Origin: Prosthecobacter gellanilyticus
GTDB lineage: Bacteria; Verrucomicrobiota; Verrucomicrobiia; Verrucomicrobiales; Verrucomicrobiaceae
DNA: 64,000 nucleotides
Assembly (NCBI RefSeq): GCF_007992435.1
Contig: NZ_BKAG01000014.1
Span: 90,390-154,389 of the forward strand
Direction of reading: 5' to 3'
Shown here: in pieces, positions 8,098 to 16,288 of the stretch
Position numbering within the stretch: position 1 is the stretch's first letter
Layout of the letters: each line of letters starts with the position of its first letter
Program-made: the position numbers and the translations under genes
Notes under the pieces: generated by a model
What the model was told of the DNA's origin: nothing
The model's database searches: none
What the model saw: only the letters and a program-made list of their open reading frames with translations

Positions 8098-8382
8098 GTG
8101 GGGGCCCCCGTCCCTCCAGGCCACTGTGTTGACGACGCTCTGCCTTCGGGCCAACAGGTTGTATTAGCTTACACAGAAAATCCCCATCCCGTAGAAATGC
8201 ACTACGATGAGCTTACTGAACAATGGGTCGACAGGAGTGGCCGAAAAGCTCTAGGCGTGCGGTTCTGGAAGACAAAGGCTCAGTTTCAACGCGACCTGGG
8301 AGAAGTTGCCGACAACATCATCCGTCCAAAACTCAAACCTCATCTAAAGCAACAGTCCTGGGACCAAAAGGCCGAGGCTTGA
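8098..8382 (+). CDS. Small unrecognised protein, 94 residues
   Basis: GTG start at 8098 with TAAGAGG just upstream. The protein shows LPSGQQVVLAYTENPHPVEMHYDELTEQWVDRSG followed by a helical, basic half ending KPHLKQQSWDQKAEA. The spacing behind the zinc-finger-like gene suggests a two-gene transcript. No family recognised. Confidence 0.4.
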   Translation: MGAPVPPGHCVDDALPSGQQVVLAYTENPHPVEMHYDELTEQWVDRSGRKALGVRFWKTKAQFQRDLGEVADNIIRPKLKPHLKQQSWDQKAEA

Positions 8383-8549
8383 CCGACATTTCAGTTGGCA
8401 AGACCATTATCATTTCCTGCGACATGGACCCCATAGGCTTGGCCTTCAGGCTCCGCCCTTCAAGCGTCATGGTTGTTAAAGCTCCAGACTAAAGAAAAGC
8501 TACGTGACCGCCCTGATAAGGGTTTCAGGTTGATCGAGCACAGACTTTT

Positions 8550-8759
8550 ATGCATCAAGGCTCCGCTATGCAAAACCACGAACTAAAGTCCCTCCTGGCT
8601 AATTCACAGCTGAGCATCGCACATATCAACGACCTCACCCAGCACACGCGATCCCTGCTGGACGAGGTGCGAAGAAAGCAAGAAATCTTGGACAAAAGCG
8701 ATGTGGAAATTCGCAAGCGCTACGAAAGGGTGAAGGCTGAGCCACAGCGGATCTATTGA
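8550..8759 (+). CDS. Small coiled-coil protein, 69 residues
   Basis: ATG at 8550, or the ATG at 8568 (MQNHELKSLLANSQL). Almost wholly helical with heptad spacing through LNDLTQHTRSLLDEVRRKQEILDKSDVEIRKRYERVK. No other motif. Short length makes it uncertain; codon-level signal is modest. Confidence 0.35.
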   Translation: MHQGSAMQNHELKSLLANSQLSIAHINDLTQHTRSLLDEVRRKQEILDKSDVEIRKRYERVKAEPQRIY

Positions 8760-8761
8760 GG

Positions 8762-9015
8762 TCAAGGCCGGGAAGGCGGGACAACCTGGAAGTCGTCCAG
8801 TTGTGGGCCGTTGAAGGTGTATTTGAACGAGCCCTTAAAGGTCCACGGCTTCGAGCTGAAGATGCACAGGATATCTCACACCAGTGCACGAGGCTCCTGG
8901 CACTGACCGCCCCCTTACTCAAGTCGGCTTTGGTGTTGTTGCGATTCCACATCATGCGACACGTTCCAAGGGATTGATCGTTGAAGTTAAGCAAAGGAAC
9001 CGAGATCACGTCCAC
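8762..9015 (-). pseudogene. Probable frameshifted remnant downstream of the TPR gene
   Basis: Minus-strand translation from a GTG at 9015 gives protein-like sequence (VDVISVPLLNFNDQSLGTCRMMWNRNNTKADLSKG to about HWCE). At about 8880 this frame turns into Ser/Arg-rich noise. A shifted frame then continues sensibly (DILCIFSSKPWTFKGSFKYTF, then LDDFQVVPPSRP) to a stop at 8762-8764. One indel would join the halves into an ORF of about 84 residues. It begins 36 bases after the TPR gene stop, in the same direction. No family recognised, and a chance open frame cannot be excluded. Confidence 0.35.
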
Positions 9016-9051
9016 AAGGTCATTCTGGATGACTTGGCCACGCTTGCTAGG

Positions 9052-9567
9052 CTAAAGCTCCAACGGTCGCGGTCCCAAAGTTTTCAAGCGACTTTCGGCT
9101 CCAAAGATCTCCTCAAACGCCGGATCATAGGCAGCCTTCATTTTTAGCTCTTCATCCAGATCACACGCGGTCTTCAGCTCTGCCTTCATCTGTTCAGCGT
9201 TACCCAAGGCGGAATGACATTGGGCCAGGCAGTAGTGAAACCCGGCCTCCCCTTCCCACCTCTTCCTGATCGATTCTAGCCACTCCAGGGCTTCCTTTGG
9301 GGCGCTAGCAGTGTTCCGATAGCTGGCAACGTCTAAAGCCTTCTCCAGAGAGCCAGGTTCCGAAAAGCTCAACGTCTCAGCCAGGTATGAGGCCTTGAGA
9401 TAGCTTCCAGCCCTTACCAGGATGGCGATGTGCAGCGATATGACCTCTGTGGTGACCTTTAATTGTGACGGTAGGTCTTCGAGAACATTCACTGCCTCCT
9501 CTAGCATCCCGAGAGAAATGAAGCCCTCGGCCGTATCCAGCTCACGACGAAATTGCTCAGTGGTCAT
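9052..9567 (-). CDS. TPR-like protein, 171 residues
   Basis: The ATG at 9567 starts MTTEQFRRELDTAEGF. Helix pairs with TPR spacing are visible: GFISLGMLEEAVNVLEDLP, LHIAILVRAGSYLKASYLAETL, PKEALEWLESIRKRW, FHYCLAQCHSALGNAEQMKAELKTAC. The last resembles a consensus TPR with Ala/Gly at the small positions. No signal peptide. TPR proteins mediate protein contacts; the partner is unknown. It lies 18 bases downstream of the 315-residue membrane protein gene, suggesting a shared transcript. Confidence 0.7.
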   Translation of the reverse strand: MTTEQFRRELDTAEGFISLGMLEEAVNVLEDLPSQLKVTTEVISLHIAILVRAGSYLKASYLAETLSFSEPGSLEKALDVASYRNTASAPKEALEWLESIRKRWEGEAGFHYCLAQCHSALGNAEQMKAELKTACDLDEELKMKAAYDPAFEEIFGAESRLKTLGPRPLEL

Positions 9568-9585
9568 GACTTCAGCTCTTTAGCA

Positions 9586-10533
9586 CTAACGATGCTGAAG
9601 TCTTTGCACTTGAGTCTTTGGACTCTTTGCCATCGCGTCTGCCATTCCTCCGAGAACCGTGCCGAATACCAACGTCATCAAAAGCACGCCGCACAGAGCA
9701 AGCGAACCAATCGCAGACACCAATATTGCAAGGCCTTCACCGACCCGATTATTGCACATCGCAACCACGCCTAGAACCATCGCAACCGAGAAGAAGACCA
9801 TTCCGATGAGAGTCCAAAAAGTGAGGACTCCAATGACTATGCAGATCCAGCCGGCTTTAGCAGCTGAGGACTTGGGTTTGATGGATGTGGGCAGAGGCGG
9901 CGGGTAGTAGCTAGGGAGTGGAGGTGATTCCATTATAGAAATTATAGAGCTATAGTGGAGGTTGCTCAAGTCCGATTCTTTTGCCGCTCTCCCGAGCAGT
10001 GTTGCTTCAAATCTATCCCACACAGCCTTGTGAAGCGCGTTCAACGTTGTGTGCTTCTGCGGTTCTCCCCATGCCTCAACCAGCCATTTAACATCAGTCT
10101 TGTTCAGCAGCCGCAGCTTCTTGTATCCAAGGCGAGCATAGGAGTATTCCAAGGCCGTGATCACATTTCCAGGAATGCTCTCCATGACATTGTAACCAGG
10201 CTGCCGCAGACGAGGGGAGTAATCGAGCATGAACGACTCATAGGCAGCGAGATCATAGAGCATCGCAAGAAACGGATGCCATTCTTCACCGTTAGCTCTA
10301 CAAGTTCTGATCAAGGCTCTGAGAGCTATAGAGGCCTCACGAAACGCTGCGGGGAGCGGAAGGTTGCTCAAAGCTAGATCGAGACGCTCTGTGGGTGTAT
10401 CCTTCAACGCTTTAATGTCATCGGCCCAGAAACTACCATCCTTTAAATCGCCTCGGTGCTTCGCCCAAAAAGCCTCTCGGTGTCTTGCTACTTGGGCGCT
10501 GGATTTGGAATCAATCCATCTCATGGCATCCAA
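9586..10533 (-). CDS. Unrecognised protein with C-terminal two-helix membrane domain
   Basis: 315 residues. About residues 1-205 are helical and soluble-looking. A Pro/Tyr-rich linker at about 212-232 (PPLPSYYPPPLP) precedes two or three membrane segments (WICIVIGVLTFWTLIGMVFF, VAMVLGVVAMC, LAILVSAIGSLALCGVLLM). The membrane part resembles DUF4190-like two-helix tails, which often follow proline-rich linkers. No catalytic motif in the N-terminal part. Followed by the TPR gene. Function unknown; membrane anchoring is well supported. Confidence 0.6.
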   Translation of the reverse strand: MDAMRWIDSKSSAQVARHREAFWAKHRGDLKDGSFWADDIKALKDTPTERLDLALSNLPLPAAFREASIALRALIRTCRANGEEWHPFLAMLYDLAAYESFMLDYSPRLRQPGYNVMESIPGNVITALEYSYARLGYKKLRLLNKTDVKWLVEAWGEPQKHTTLNALHKAVWDRFEATLLGRAAKESDLSNLHYSSIISIMESPPLPSYYPPPLPTSIKPKSSAAKAGWICIVIGVLTFWTLIGMVFFSVAMVLGVVAMCNNRVGEGLAILVSAIGSLALCGVLLMTLVFGTVLGGMADAMAKSPKTQVQRLQHR

Positions 10534-10628
10534 TCGAACAACATGAGGCGGCGAATGTCATGCTCATCCGTCAATCGCAACTTGTCATTACAATCAAGGA
10601 GCGGAGATTCTAGCTATGTTCAACCGAC

Positions 10629-11285
10629 TTATTTGTTGGCAACCAACGCAACAATTCGGTTGATGACCGACAACGCGGACTCTCGGGTGAGCAAATTAAG
10701 CCGCACCTTGTAAACCTTCCCACTCTCAACACTCACGTGCAAAGTGTCGCTAGTGTAACCAATAACCTCGCCGGCAACCTTTAAGCCGTTGTTGAAAGCA
10801 AGATCAACCTTTTGAGCTTTGATCGTTACTGGTTCGACCTTGGGAGGTTCAGGCGGTGGCGCGGGCGCTGGGGCCAGCGAGACGCTAGGCGCTGGCGTGT
10901 AGTGATAGGATGATGGCGAAGCCGATGAGGATGAGTATGGACTCGGTGAAGTGTAGGTGCGGGATGGCGTGCTAGAGGACCCGTAGGAGCTGTAGTGGGA
11001 AGTGTGTGAGCTGTGGGAAGAATGACCTGATCGCGAGGATGAATAATGGGAAGAGTGCGACCGGTGAGAACTATGAGACCTGTGTCCCACAAGAAAAATG
11101 CCGTTCTCCATCGCCCTTGAGGGAGTTAGTACAACAGGAGGATCTACTTCGCTTGAAGACTCATCTCTCCTCGTAAACATCAATGTCCGGCCCAAAGGTT
11201 CAGCTTCCCCGCTGCTAGGAGATAGAAGCGCTGCAACGGCTCCGGTCAGCGAAAAAATGCGGCGGAAGAGGATGCTATTCTGCAT
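10629..11285 (-). CDS. hxsA: His-Xaa-Ser repeat protein (HxsA-type) with SH3-like tail
   Basis: 218 residues with an N-terminal signal-like segment (LFRRIFSLTGAVAALLSP). His-x-Ser triplets occur in two runs, at His68, 71, 74, 77, 80 and at His88, 91, 94, 97, embedded in a Ser/Tyr-rich stretch. A Pro/Ala-rich linker leads to a C-terminal domain (about 160-218: LAFNNGLKVAGEVIGYTSDTLHVSVESGKVYKVRLNLL) that looks SH3/SHD1-like. In the His-Xaa-Ser system the repeat protein is the presumed substrate of the two radical SAM enzymes HxsB and HxsC. The gene diverges from hxsDBC by 84 bp. The long tail is not part of the short HxsA proteins I know of. Confidence 0.8.
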   Translation of the reverse strand: MQNSILFRRIFSLTGAVAALLSPSSGEAEPLGRTLMFTRRDESSSEVDPPVVLTPSRAMENGIFLVGHRSHSSHRSHSSHYSSSRSGHSSHSSHTSHYSSYGSSSTPSRTYTSPSPYSSSSASPSSYHYTPAPSVSLAPAPAPPPEPPKVEPVTIKAQKVDLAFNNGLKVAGEVIGYTSDTLHVSVESGKVYKVRLNLLTRESALSVINRIVALVANK

Positions 11286-11369
11286 TTTTGTTAGTGTGTT
11301 CCGCTCGAGGAAACGCTAATTTATACCTAAAATCAATCCCAAAAAGCAATCGCTGAGTCTCTCAGAGGC
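11286..11369. promoter_or_regulatory. Divergent promoter region of the hxs locus
   Basis: 84 bp separate the start of hxsA (minus, 11285) from hxsD (plus, 11370), so both promoters must lie here or in the gene starts. An AT-rich core at about 11318-11346 (taatttatacctaaaatcaa) could hold a -10 element. No clear operator is visible. Confidence 0.5.
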
Positions 11370-11762
11370 ATGACTTCGGACACCCAACCAATAACGACGT
11401 ATCAAAACGATGTAACGGTGCTGGCCAATAAGGATGTCTATTCCATGAATAACATCCTTCGGACGGCCCACCGCTTTTCCGACCTGTATTTCATCGACGT
11501 GCAAGCCACAGACGGGACGGATGTTCGAATTCTCCTGAAGGCGAAATCAGCAGCAGGTGAGGAGCCCAGTTCCCTTGAAGGCAGGTTTCTCAACGAGCTT
11601 CTGGACGGCAAGCTTCGGGAGATTATTGCCGAGGAGTCTCGCTTGGAACGGGATGTAATCCTCGCTCATGCGTTATCAAGACACCCAGTCCTTTTGAAGG
11701 AATATGAGGCTGCAGAAGCTTTCACAGATCCAGTTGGCCTCCTCACGCCTGACGAGACATGA
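11370..11762 (+). CDS. hxsD: His-Xaa-Ser system protein HxsD
   Basis: 130 residues. HxsD is a small protein of unknown biochemical role found with HxsB and HxsC. The assignment rests on size, composition (NDVTVLANKDVYSMNNILRTAHRFSDLYFIDVQATDGTDVRILLKAK) and position. It is directly upstream of hxsB, with the hxsB ATG overlapping its stop (ATGA at 11759-11762). A role in substrate recognition is possible by analogy with small partners of other radical SAM maturases, but not demonstrated. It diverges from hxsA. Confidence 0.75.
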   Translation: MTSDTQPITTYQNDVTVLANKDVYSMNNILRTAHRFSDLYFIDVQATDGTDVRILLKAKSAAGEEPSSLEGRFLNELLDGKLREIIAEESRLERDVILAHALSRHPVLLKEYEAAEAFTDPVGLLTPDET

Positions 11763-13210
11763 ATGGCTTGAACCGAAGCTTTAAGGGGCCGGAGTCGTAT
11801 CGGAACGGCAGCAGTTACAGGCTCCTGCCTATGAAGTTCATGCGCTTTAGGGATGACAGATATCTAGTTACCAGCATGGGCGGGGACTACATGTTTCTCA
11901 GCCAGACAAAGCTGAACGACATCGTCACTCACAAGCTTCAACAGACAGACACTTTATACCCAGATCTGTTGGCCAGTCATCTGATCGCCGATGACAGTTC
12001 AACAGCTCATCTGGATCTGCTGGCAGCCAAGTATCGAACTAGGCACTCGCGGCTTCCCTCTTGGACTGCGCTTCACATGTTCGTTACGACGCTTCGATGC
12101 GATCATTCCTGCCAATACTGCCAGGTCTCCAGGGTGTCGGAAGACCGTGAGAGCTTTGACATGACCCCAGCCATTGCTGACAGGGCCATTGGCTTAATGT
12201 TCCAAAGCCCCTCCGCATGTCTGAAGGTCGAATTCCAAGGTGGCGAGTCCTTGCTCAACTTCGATCTGGTTCGGTATATTGTTTCTGAGGCTAAGCGCCG
12301 CAATGATGGCCGGCAGCTTGAGTTCGTGATCACGACCAATCTGGCCAATCTGACAGAAGAGATCCTCAGCTTTTCAGAGGAGCATGGGATCTCATTTTCC
12401 ACATCCCTCGATGGACCAGCTGCGCTACACAATGCAAATAGGCCCAGGCCGGGCCGAGATAGCCATGCAAAGACAGAGGAAGGAATCGAGAGACTCCGTC
12501 AACGTCTGGGCAAGGACGCGGTTTCCGCGTTAATGACGACGACCGCAGCGAGCCTTGATCAGCCAGAACGGATCATCGACGAGTATGTCAGAATGGGTTT
12601 CGACAGCATCTTTCTGAGATACATAAGCCCATACGGCTTCGCCGTGAAGAGTTCGGCGAGAATTGGCTATGAGACCAAGAAATTCGTGGACTTTTTCAAG
12701 AGAGGTCTTGCCTACATTGTCGATCTCAACAGACGTGGGATCTTTGTCCGAGAGACATATACACAGATTGTGCTTCAGAAAATCCTGATGCCAGGCGCTT
12801 CAGGCTATATCGACCTGCAATCGCCCGCAGGCATGGGGATAAGTGGCATCGTTTATAACTACAATGGCGAGGTTTATTCCTCCGACGAGGGACGCATGCT
12901 GGCTGAGATGGGAGACAGAACGTTCCGGCTTGGAACAGTTCATGACACCTATGAGAAGTTGTTTCTCGACAGTCCTCTTCTGCCAATGATTCACGAATCG
13001 ATGCTGGAAGGGGTTCCAGGGTGCACCGACTGCGCACTCCAACCCTATTGCGGATCAGATCCTGTGTTTCATCACCGGACTCAGGGTGACTTCATCGGTC
13101 ATCGTCCAACAAGTTCATTCTGTGAGCGAAACATGGCCATCATCAAGCACATCCTAACGTTGCTCGAGGACGACAAGGAGACTGCTTCCATTCTCAAATC
13201 CTGGCTATGA
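11759..13210 (+). CDS. hxsB: Radical SAM maturase HxsB of the His-Xaa-Ser system
   Basis: 483 residues. The radical SAM motif C-x3-C-x2-C is at Cys114, Cys118 and Cys121 (RCDHSCQYCQ) in a TIM-barrel-type domain with the GGE-like motif QGGESLL near 162. A C-terminal Cys-rich part (GCTDCALQPYCGSDP and FCERN, about 420-465) is of the SPASM/twitch type and would bind extra Fe-S clusters. A His-rich stretch there (FHHRTQGDFIGHRP) is typical of HxsB. Predicted to modify the HxsA repeat peptide together with HxsC. Overlaps hxsD upstream and hxsC downstream by ATGA, so the three are translationally coupled. Confidence 0.88.
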   Translation: MNGLNRSFKGPESYRNGSSYRLLPMKFMRFRDDRYLVTSMGGDYMFLSQTKLNDIVTHKLQQTDTLYPDLLASHLIADDSSTAHLDLLAAKYRTRHSRLPSWTALHMFVTTLRCDHSCQYCQVSRVSEDRESFDMTPAIADRAIGLMFQSPSACLKVEFQGGESLLNFDLVRYIVSEAKRRNDGRQLEFVITTNLANLTEEILSFSEEHGISFSTSLDGPAALHNANRPRPGRDSHAKTEEGIERLRQRLGKDAVSALMTTTAASLDQPERIIDEYVRMGFDSIFLRYISPYGFAVKSSARIGYETKKFVDFFKRGLAYIVDLNRRGIFVRETYTQIVLQKILMPGASGYIDLQSPAGMGISGIVYNYNGEVYSSDEGRMLAEMGDRTFRLGTVHDTYEKLFLDSPLLPMIHESMLEGVPGCTDCALQPYCGSDPVFHHRTQGDFIGHRPTSSFCERNMAIIKHILTLLEDDKETASILKSWL

Positions 13211-14376
13211 TTCCCTTAGCTGCCAAATTTCAATCGCGTCCTGAGGGACGAAGCTTCGTTGCCAGACTTACGAACGATAAAAGTCTGCCCAGCCCTCTTT
13301 GTGATGACGAGATACTCGTATCGCGTGGCGATGAACCTGCTCCCAGTGGAAGTTATCAAGGATTGATTCGAATTGCCGGTGCCGCCCACTCGGAAGAGGA
13401 ACTGATTCTTGGCGACGAGTTTTCATACCTTGATGATGGTGACATCGTCAGAATCAATGAATTCGCTGGTGAGCTCAGGGTCCTTTATCGCAAGGGCTCC
13501 TATCATAACGTCCTTTTCTTTACCGAGCGATGCAACAGCAGGTGCCTAATGTGCTCGCAACCTCCACGGGACGTCGACGATGAATATCTAATCGATGACA
13601 TCCTCGAGGCAATTCCCCTCATGTCGCAGGATACCAAGGTGCTGTGTATCACTGGCGGAGAGCCCACCATTTTGGGCTGGCGTCTCATCGAGGTTCTGAC
13701 AGCTGTGTCGAGGTATCTTCCTGACTCCTCGCTGCACATGCTCAGTAACGGCAGAGCATTCGCATATCGTGCGACCGCGAAGGCTGTTAGCCAGGCAGGC
13801 TGTCGCGATCTGATGATCGGGGTGCCTCTCTATGCAGACATTGCAAGCGTTCATAACTTTGTCGTTCAGGCAAGGGACGCTTTTGACCAGACGATCAGGG
13901 GAATGATGAACCTGGCCCGCTTCAACATCGCACTCGAAATTCGTTTTGTGATCCATCGTCAGACGGTCTCACGCCTTGTTCAGACCGCTAAATTCATAGC
14001 TCGCAATCTTCCCTTTGCGTCACAGGTGGCATTCATGGGCCTGGAGACCATTGGCTTTACTCGATCAAACCTGAGCGTTCTATGGATTGATCCCTGGGAA
14101 TACCGAGACGCTTTGAGAGAGGCTGTCACAATGTTAGCTGCAGCCGGAATGAGGGTGATGGTCTATAACCTGCCCTTGTGTTTGATTCCCGAGGAAATCT
14201 GGCCGTTTGCACAGCAGTCTATAAGCGACTGGAAAAACATATACATGCCCGAATGTGCTGGCTGCGCAATGAAGGCGCAGTGTGCAGGCTTCTTCGCGTC
14301 AGCTTCATTCAAATATAGTGACCATATCAGACCGTTTGATACAGTGAGTCAGCTTCCATCCTTTTCGATCATCTGA
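13207..14376 (+). CDS. hxsC: Radical SAM maturase HxsC of the His-Xaa-Ser system
   Basis: 389 residues. About 100 N-terminal residues precede the radical SAM motif at Cys109, Cys113, Cys116 (RCNSRCLMC), with TGGEPT shortly after (about 147-152) for SAM binding. The C-terminal segment ECAGCAMKAQCAGFF has three cysteines, as expected for an auxiliary cluster. The chemistry done by HxsB/HxsC on His-x-Ser repeats is not established to my knowledge. Start overlaps hxsB (ATGA). The 3' end overlaps convergently by 28 bases with the gene at 14349-14783. Confidence 0.88.
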   Translation: MIPLAAKFQSRPEGRSFVARLTNDKSLPSPLCDDEILVSRGDEPAPSGSYQGLIRIAGAAHSEEELILGDEFSYLDDGDIVRINEFAGELRVLYRKGSYHNVLFFTERCNSRCLMCSQPPRDVDDEYLIDDILEAIPLMSQDTKVLCITGGEPTILGWRLIEVLTAVSRYLPDSSLHMLSNGRAFAYRATAKAVSQAGCRDLMIGVPLYADIASVHNFVVQARDAFDQTIRGMMNLARFNIALEIRFVIHRQTVSRLVQTAKFIARNLPFASQVAFMGLETIGFTRSNLSVLWIDPWEYRDALREAVTMLAAAGMRVMVYNLPLCLIPEEIWPFAQQSISDWKNIYMPECAGCAMKAQCAGFFASASFKYSDHIRPFDTVSQLPSFSII

Positions 14377-14783
14377 TCTAACAAATCTGTCGCGTCTGCC
14401 GGGACTACTTCATCATGCCCCTCATGAACAATGAGAAGATCATATCCGGAAATTCGCTTTAACTCGAGCTTTGTTCCTGCTGGAAGCTTCCTGAGTCCGA
14501 CCGCCTTGTTCCCTTCCCACCGCTTTACCTCAACAGGAAGTCGAGTGGTAATAAATTTTGGCACATAGCTTTCAGGGGTATGAGCGATACCTCCAGATGC
14601 GGGAATCGCTGGTTGCACTTGTTGCGGGCTGCCACTCGGGGAGAGATAGTTGCTTGGCTGTGCATAGTTGAGAGGACGACCTGAAGGTTTGTCGCCGCCA
14701 CACCCTTTGGCCATGAGTCCGAGGCCAAACATGACAATCCCAACTATCATTAGGTTTGAGCAACCGTCATTCTTTTTTGCCAT
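14349..14783 (-). CDS. Small membrane-anchored protein with SH3-like C-terminus
   Basis: 144 residues from ATG 14783 (MAKKNDGCSNLMIVG), preferred over 14819 because the hydrophobic segment then lies at the N-terminus (SNLMIVGIVMFGLGLMAKGCGG). A Pro/Ser/Gln-rich linker leads to a compact domain (VEVKRWEGNKAVGLRKLPAGTKLELKRISGYDLLIVHEGHDEVVP) that looks like a small beta barrel of SH3 type. It is convergent with hxsC and overlaps its end by 28 bases. The recurring linker-plus-SH3-like tail in this area (hxsA, this gene, 16276-16797) suggests related exported proteins. Function unknown. Confidence 0.6.
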   Translation of the reverse strand: MAKKNDGCSNLMIVGIVMFGLGLMAKGCGGDKPSGRPLNYAQPSNYLSPSGSPQQVQPAIPASGGIAHTPESYVPKFITTRLPVEVKRWEGNKAVGLRKLPAGTKLELKRISGYDLLIVHEGHDEVVPADATDLLDQMIEKDGS

Positions 14784-15076
14784 ATCGAAATCACTGCCAG
14801 AAACTTGCCACAGATGCAAGCTCGGGCAGCTATAGCTGTGGCATCACGATGAATTGAAGTATTCTGCATCTTTGTCACGCCACAACAGATCAAGCCCCCA
14901 AGCATAACGCCACACAATCAGTTGGGCTTAGGACCATCCGAATCCAAAAGCGAAAAGTGGGTTCTATTATTTGCCCCGGCAATATCCCGGAAACCGTTCA
15001 TTAACCCTTGCGTAATAATGCATAACAACTTTTACAATTGACTTGCTAGGGTGCCTTCATAATCTCATTCCCTCCC

Positions 15077-15247
15077 ATGAAACGCATCATCCTCATTATC
15101 GCAATAGTAACTGCATCGGTCGCTGGCTACGCTGTTGGCAAAAGTTTGTTGGCCAATCACACCCACGACGCAGGTCATAGCGGTGGATTGGATCAAAACG
15201 GTGGGCATACTGACAGCCGCACAGGTCTGTATCACTACCACCGTTAA
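15077..15247 (+). CDS. Small exported YHYH-motif peptide
   Basis: 56 residues, ATG at 15077: MKRIILIIAIVTASVAGYAVGK is a signal peptide or anchor. A mature part of about 30 residues follows, with His at HTHDAGHSGG, GGHTDSRTG and a final LYHYHR. The HSGG-x-D-x-x-G-G/C-H-x-(D/N)-x-R-x-T/G-G-x-Y-H-x-H pattern is the YHYH/YHCH small domain seen in many bacterial secreted proteins, probably metal-binding. It lies 700 bases beyond hxsC and could be an extra histidine-rich product, but it has no HxS repeats. Confidence 0.7.
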   Translation: MKRIILIIAIVTASVAGYAVGKSLLANHTHDAGHSGGLDQNGGHTDSRTGLYHYHR

Positions 15248-15445
15248 TCCAGCATCCCGAAACGAAGCCCTAGCTCGCAAAACTGGGGCTTTGCTGATAT
15301 TTGGGGGCTGTAAACGCATCTTAAATCCTGAGTAAATACTCCATGGATAACCAGATGCACGCCGATCAAAGGATTCGCGGACAATGGAAGTTAGGACACT
15401 GCCCAAAGGTCACAAGCATACTCCTTCCGGAAGACTGTTAGCCAG

Positions 15446-16288
15446 CTATTTGTTAGGCGCTGGCATTCCTTCCACGACAAGATCCACCACAACCGGAAAG
15501 TGATCACTGCCAGGCGTGTCTTTGAGAACCATTGCCGCAGGCCTACCCAGATCTCGAACATAGATGTGATCGAGGCAGGCATCTGGATATCTTCCCTTCC
15601 CCGGTATTGTGACCCTGTGCTCTATTGGGATTCCCTCAAAAGCCCAGAAGAATCCAGCTTCCTCGATCTTCTTCAAAGTTCTGTCGCCGGCTAGATTGAG
15701 CTGTTCCTTCGAGGTATTGAAATCACCAACCACAACCACGCTTTCTTTTGGTTTGGCCTGGCTCTTCACGTGGTCGATGAGCTGCTCCATCGCGTCTTCA
15801 CGTTTAGACGTATTCTCGACCGGATTGCCAAGATTGCTTTTTAAATGGAGGCCATAAACGTGCAGTGGCTTTTCTGAGATCATCAGCTTCGCATATGCAT
15901 AGCCACGAGGAGCATTGGCCCAGCCCCTTTTCCACGACTCTGCCCACGCTCCATCAGCCGGGAATCGAGAAAGAATGGCTATCTGTTGCTCGCCTATCGA
16001 ACCGTTGAAGCTGTCTTTGAAACGGCTTGTGACATGGACGCTGAAGCCGGGAAGAAGTCTGGCCAGTTGTTCAGCAGTCTCAGCATTCCGAACCTCCTGT
16101 AGAACGATTACATCAGCTCGAAACTGAGGAAGAACCGCGGAGACCTCGACGACATGGGCATCACGTTCAGCTTGAGTCGCACCTGGCTTTTTTCCTGGGT
16201 ACCATTCAAGATTCCAGGTCACGACTCGAACAACATCAGCACCGTGACTGATCCCCAAGAAAAGAGCGAAGAGGATTAACCACCGCAT
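15446..16288 (-). CDS. Exported endonuclease/exonuclease/phosphatase (EEP) family protein
   Basis: 280 residues with a signal peptide (MRWLILFALFLGISHGA). Family motifs appear in order: TWNLEW (about 25), VIVLQEVRN with the metal-binding Glu (about 60), YGLHLKSN with a catalytic His (about 145), VVGDFNTS (about 183), LDHIYV (about 237) and GSDHFPVVV with the second His (about 262). These enzymes hydrolyse phosphodiesters in DNA, RNA or inositol/lipid phosphates; substrate not predictable. Its start overlaps the stop of the upstream 173-residue gene, so both are probably co-translated. An extracellular nuclease for nutrient use or competition is possible. Confidence 0.85.
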   Translation of the reverse strand: MRWLILFALFLGISHGADVVRVVTWNLEWYPGKKPGATQAERDAHVVEVSAVLPQFRADVIVLQEVRNAETAEQLARLLPGFSVHVTSRFKDSFNGSIGEQQIAILSRFPADGAWAESWKRGWANAPRGYAYAKLMISEKPLHVYGLHLKSNLGNPVENTSKREDAMEQLIDHVKSQAKPKESVVVVGDFNTSKEQLNLAGDRTLKKIEEAGFFWAFEGIPIEHRVTIPGKGRYPDACLDHIYVRDLGRPAAMVLKDTPGSDHFPVVVDLVVEGMPAPNK

